From positions 1 to 43,887 of the forward strand of contig JAYUJH010000012.1 of the NCBI GenBank assembly GCA_043765375.1: DNA of 43,887 nucleotides. The letters are read 5' to 3'. Positions 43,517 to 43,887 of this stretch are shown here, one piece after another. The translations under genes were made by a program, and so were the position numbers. The stretch's first letter is position 1. Each line of letters begins with the position of its first letter. The notes beneath the pieces are model-generated. The model was not told the origin of the DNA. It made no database searches and saw nothing but the letters and a program-made list of their open reading frames with translations. The DNA is from JAYUJH01 sp043765375. Lineage in GTDB: Bacteria; Pseudomonadota; Alphaproteobacteria; Rickettsiales; UBA998.

Positions 43517-43729
43517 TTAATGGTCATGGTGCGACGCTCCGCCCTCCATCACATAATTTCTGCTACAATAGGGGCAGATAGCTTGGTGAGTTTCTGCGTC
43601 AATCGTTAAATATATTCTCGGGTGTCCCAACGCTCCACCACCGCCATCGCATGAAATGCGTTTGGTTTTCACATAAATAGTTTCAAATATTTTAGATGAT
43701 TGATTGTTCGGTAATTGATTATTTTGCAT
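43517..43729 (-). CDS. Zinc-finger CHCC protein (NDUFS6-like)
   Basis: About 70 residues from ATG 43729; TTG 43738 is in frame but less likely, and GAG 4 bases before the ATG supports it. ISCDGGGGALGHPRIYLTI and ICPYCSRNYV carry the Cys-His-Cys-Cys zinc ligands of the zf-CHCC family, which includes the mitochondrial complex I subunit NDUFS6. In alphaproteobacteria this small protein is thought to be a complex I accessory subunit. The tail is His-rich (GGASHHDH). Confidence 0.9.
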   Translation of the reverse strand: MQNNQLPNNQSSKIFETIYVKTKRISCDGGGGALGHPRIYLTIDAETHQAICPYCSRNYVMEGGASHHDH

Positions 43730-43849
43730 ATGACTCAAAATATCTAATTCAGCAAAAAACGCAAGTTATATTTTATGGGGCTATATTTTAGGCATTGACA
43801 ATTAAAGATATATCTCATATGTTATATGACATAATATATGGATTATTTT

Positions 43850-43887
43850 ATGGAAAGTTGTAAGTTTTGTTTTGGTGAAGTGCTTGT
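43850..43887 (+). CDS. Possible start of a gene (CxxC near the N-terminus), partial
   Basis: An open frame from ATG 43850 to the window edge reads MESCKFCFGEVL. The early C-x-x-C recalls the zinc-binding start of HIT-family hydrolases and other small zinc proteins, but twelve codons are too few to decide. There is no clear ribosome binding site. The preceding 43739-43849 is AT-rich with nothing else visible. Confidence 0.3.
   Translation, partial: MESCKFCFGEVL

Overview
The window is an AT-rich bacterial chromosome segment from an alphaproteobacterium, most likely a Rickettsiales-related lineage. Pointers are a DUF2610 protein (a family I know mainly from Rickettsiales), an isolated virB8-virB9 pair of a type IV secretion system, two scattered tail genes of an RcGTA-type gene transfer agent (DUF2460 and DUF2163), an alphaproteobacterial AddB, a FliJ of alphaproteobacterial type and a zf-CHCC/NDUFS6-like protein. 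Unlike host-restricted Rickettsiales, it carries flagellar genes (fliK-flgD-flgE with a sigma-54-type promoter, plus fliJ) and biosynthetic genes (dapA start, pyrE, purH, bioD, queD). That fits a deep-branching, flagellated, metabolically richer relative. The taxonomy is inferred from gene content only.

Layout. 1-2805: start of dapA (-), tRNA-Pro(TGG), an orphan gene with foreign codon use (+), trkH (-). 3086-13803: a minus-strand run read in the order dacA-type carboxypeptidase, SIR2-like protein, pyrE, tamA, tamB, small Tyr/Asn-rich secreted protein, ubiH; several of these overlap or nearly touch. 13990-20937: plus-strand M16-like peptidase homologue, then the flagellar hook operon fliK-flgD-flgE. 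21109-24065: minus-strand unknown disordered Gln/Arg-rich protein, DUF2610 and an RDD membrane protein. 24148-25173: acyltransferase (+). 25207-30767: recJ-addB-bioD (-). 30943-33162: virB8-virB9-rnd (+). 33177-34353: rplY-pth (-). 34533-35645: TPR-methyltransferase (+). 35646-36047: a gene-free block of nested palindromes. 36048-37661: purH (-). 37816-39108: fliJ-lipoprotein-queD (+). 39289-41052: GTA genes DUF2460 and DUF2163 (-). 41152-43430: lipoprotein and dnaX (+). 43517-43729: zf-CHCC protein (-). The right edge may hold the start of another gene.

Two sequence-level patterns stand out. First, a family of 25-bp REP-like palindromes (GTCATACCAGC-N4-GCTGGTATCC) occurs at least seven times plus one degenerate copy, mostly as inverted pairs near gene 3' ends. 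Second, short tandem duplications (13-18 bp units) recur at gene boundaries, often including the stop or start codon itself (ubiH, flgD, flgE, purH, fliJ), and inside protein linkers (a pentapeptide x-N-I-x-Q in both DacA and DnaX). Together with a solitary SIR2-like gene inside a housekeeping run and the orphan gene beside tRNA-Pro, these are the most interesting parts. I found no complete new multi-gene defence or mobile system; the main candidates are the SIR2 gene, the DUF2610 plus Gln/Arg-rich pair and the palindromic block.
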